Below are positions 63,931-64,000 of a stretch of DNA of 64,000 bases, one piece after another. How positions within the stretch are numbered: position 1 is the first letter of the stretch; every line of letters begins with the position of its first letter. Source of the stretch: an uncultured Mediterraneibacter sp. (GTDB lineage Bacteria > Bacillota > Clostridia > Lachnospirales > Lachnospiraceae); NCBI RefSeq assembly GCF_934330165.1, contig NZ_CAKRGI010000001.1, positions 162,408 to 226,407 on the forward strand. The letters are read 5' to 3'. The translations under genes and the position numbers were made by a program. The notes under the pieces were generated by a model. It made no database searches. It was not told the DNA's origin and saw nothing but the letters and a program-made list of their open reading frames with translations.

Positions 63931-64000
63931 AGAGGGTGTCGCAAAATCATCAGATTAGATGATAGAGTGATGCCCTCGCTCTATCATATGTAAAAAATCG
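63931..64000. mobile_element. Possible terminus of an insertion sequence (cut by window edge)
   Basis: The stretch begins AGAGGGTGTCGCAAAATC, a type of sequence seen at ends of Gram-positive insertion sequences, and contains a 12-bp hairpin (ATGATAGAGTGA 63959-63970 / TCGCTCTATCAT 63976-63987, one wobble). A transposase, if any, would lie beyond position 64000. Only 30 bp separate it from the truA-like stop, with no terminator for that gene. Confidence 0.4.

Noticed and set aside
1-64000. tRNA, rRNA, T-box or known riboswitch
   Set aside because: No sequence with the needed conserved arms or cores was recognised by eye; a covariance-model search would be needed to be certain.

Overview
The window looks like a chromosomal stretch of a Gram-positive, anaerobic Firmicute of the Lachnospiraceae type (gut Clostridia). 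Evidence from the sequence: HPr kinase/phosphorylase, a long-form ribosome hibernation factor, class III fructose-bisphosphatase, YlqF, YlxM, KhpA, a DUF1846 protein, a sortase-style wall-anchored surface protein, strong AGGAGG-type ribosome sites, frequent GTG/TTG starts and moderate GC. The genus cannot be fixed from the window. No rRNA, tRNA, CRISPR array or complete insertion sequence was seen. Gene content is mostly housekeeping and mostly on the minus strand.

Layout. 1-9.5 kb: start of tig, a DJ-1 family protein, a CYTH protein and an XRE regulator, then minus-strand hom, prfB (with the programmed +1 frameshift), secA, an isolated yeast-HIS6-type hisA, a small lipoprotein and a sigma-70 factor. 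9.5-13 kb: fbp (class III), dapB and a two-OB-fold SSB-like protein. 13.3-17.6 kb: a 1409-residue wall-anchored metallophosphoesterase with repeats. 17.9-24 kb: typA, hpf, yigZ and a class A penicillin-binding protein. 24-30 kb: minus-strand ftsH, uvrC, hprK and glcK. 30-37.5 kb: DUF1846, pyrG, PAP2 phosphatase plus a Dus-type enzyme, an ABC exporter and a small AT-rich membrane protein. 37.7-46.3 kb: HD hydrolase, corA-ppk1, an OmpR-type two-component system, a HAD phosphatase, and a LysR regulator divergent from proB. 46.4-49.9 kb: a thioesterase, an aromatic-acid-exporter-like protein, a GntR regulator with putative operators, and an MscS channel.

49.9-58.5 kb is a long minus-strand translation, secretion and ribosome-assembly group: ylxM, ffh, rpsP, khpA, rimM, trmD, rplS, a signal-peptidase-like gene, ylqF, lepB, rnhB, yraN and pgeF. 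A near-consensus promoter precedes ylxM. The group joins SRP targeting, ribosome maturation, tRNA modification and signal-peptide cleavage. Its most unusual member is the signal-peptidase-like protein beside rplS, which has Ala and Arg where the catalytic Ser and Lys should be, while an intact lepB lies two genes away.

58.6-64 kb is accessory in character: an intracellular-type subtilase, a 19-cysteine duplicated small protein, uncharacterised small genes (two overlapping by about 146 bp), a 530-bp gene-free block made of nested inverted repeats lying exactly between two convergent stop codons, a TtcA-family enzyme, a thioesterase, a TruA-like protein with Glu in place of the catalytic Asp, and at the right edge what looks like the terminus of an insertion sequence.
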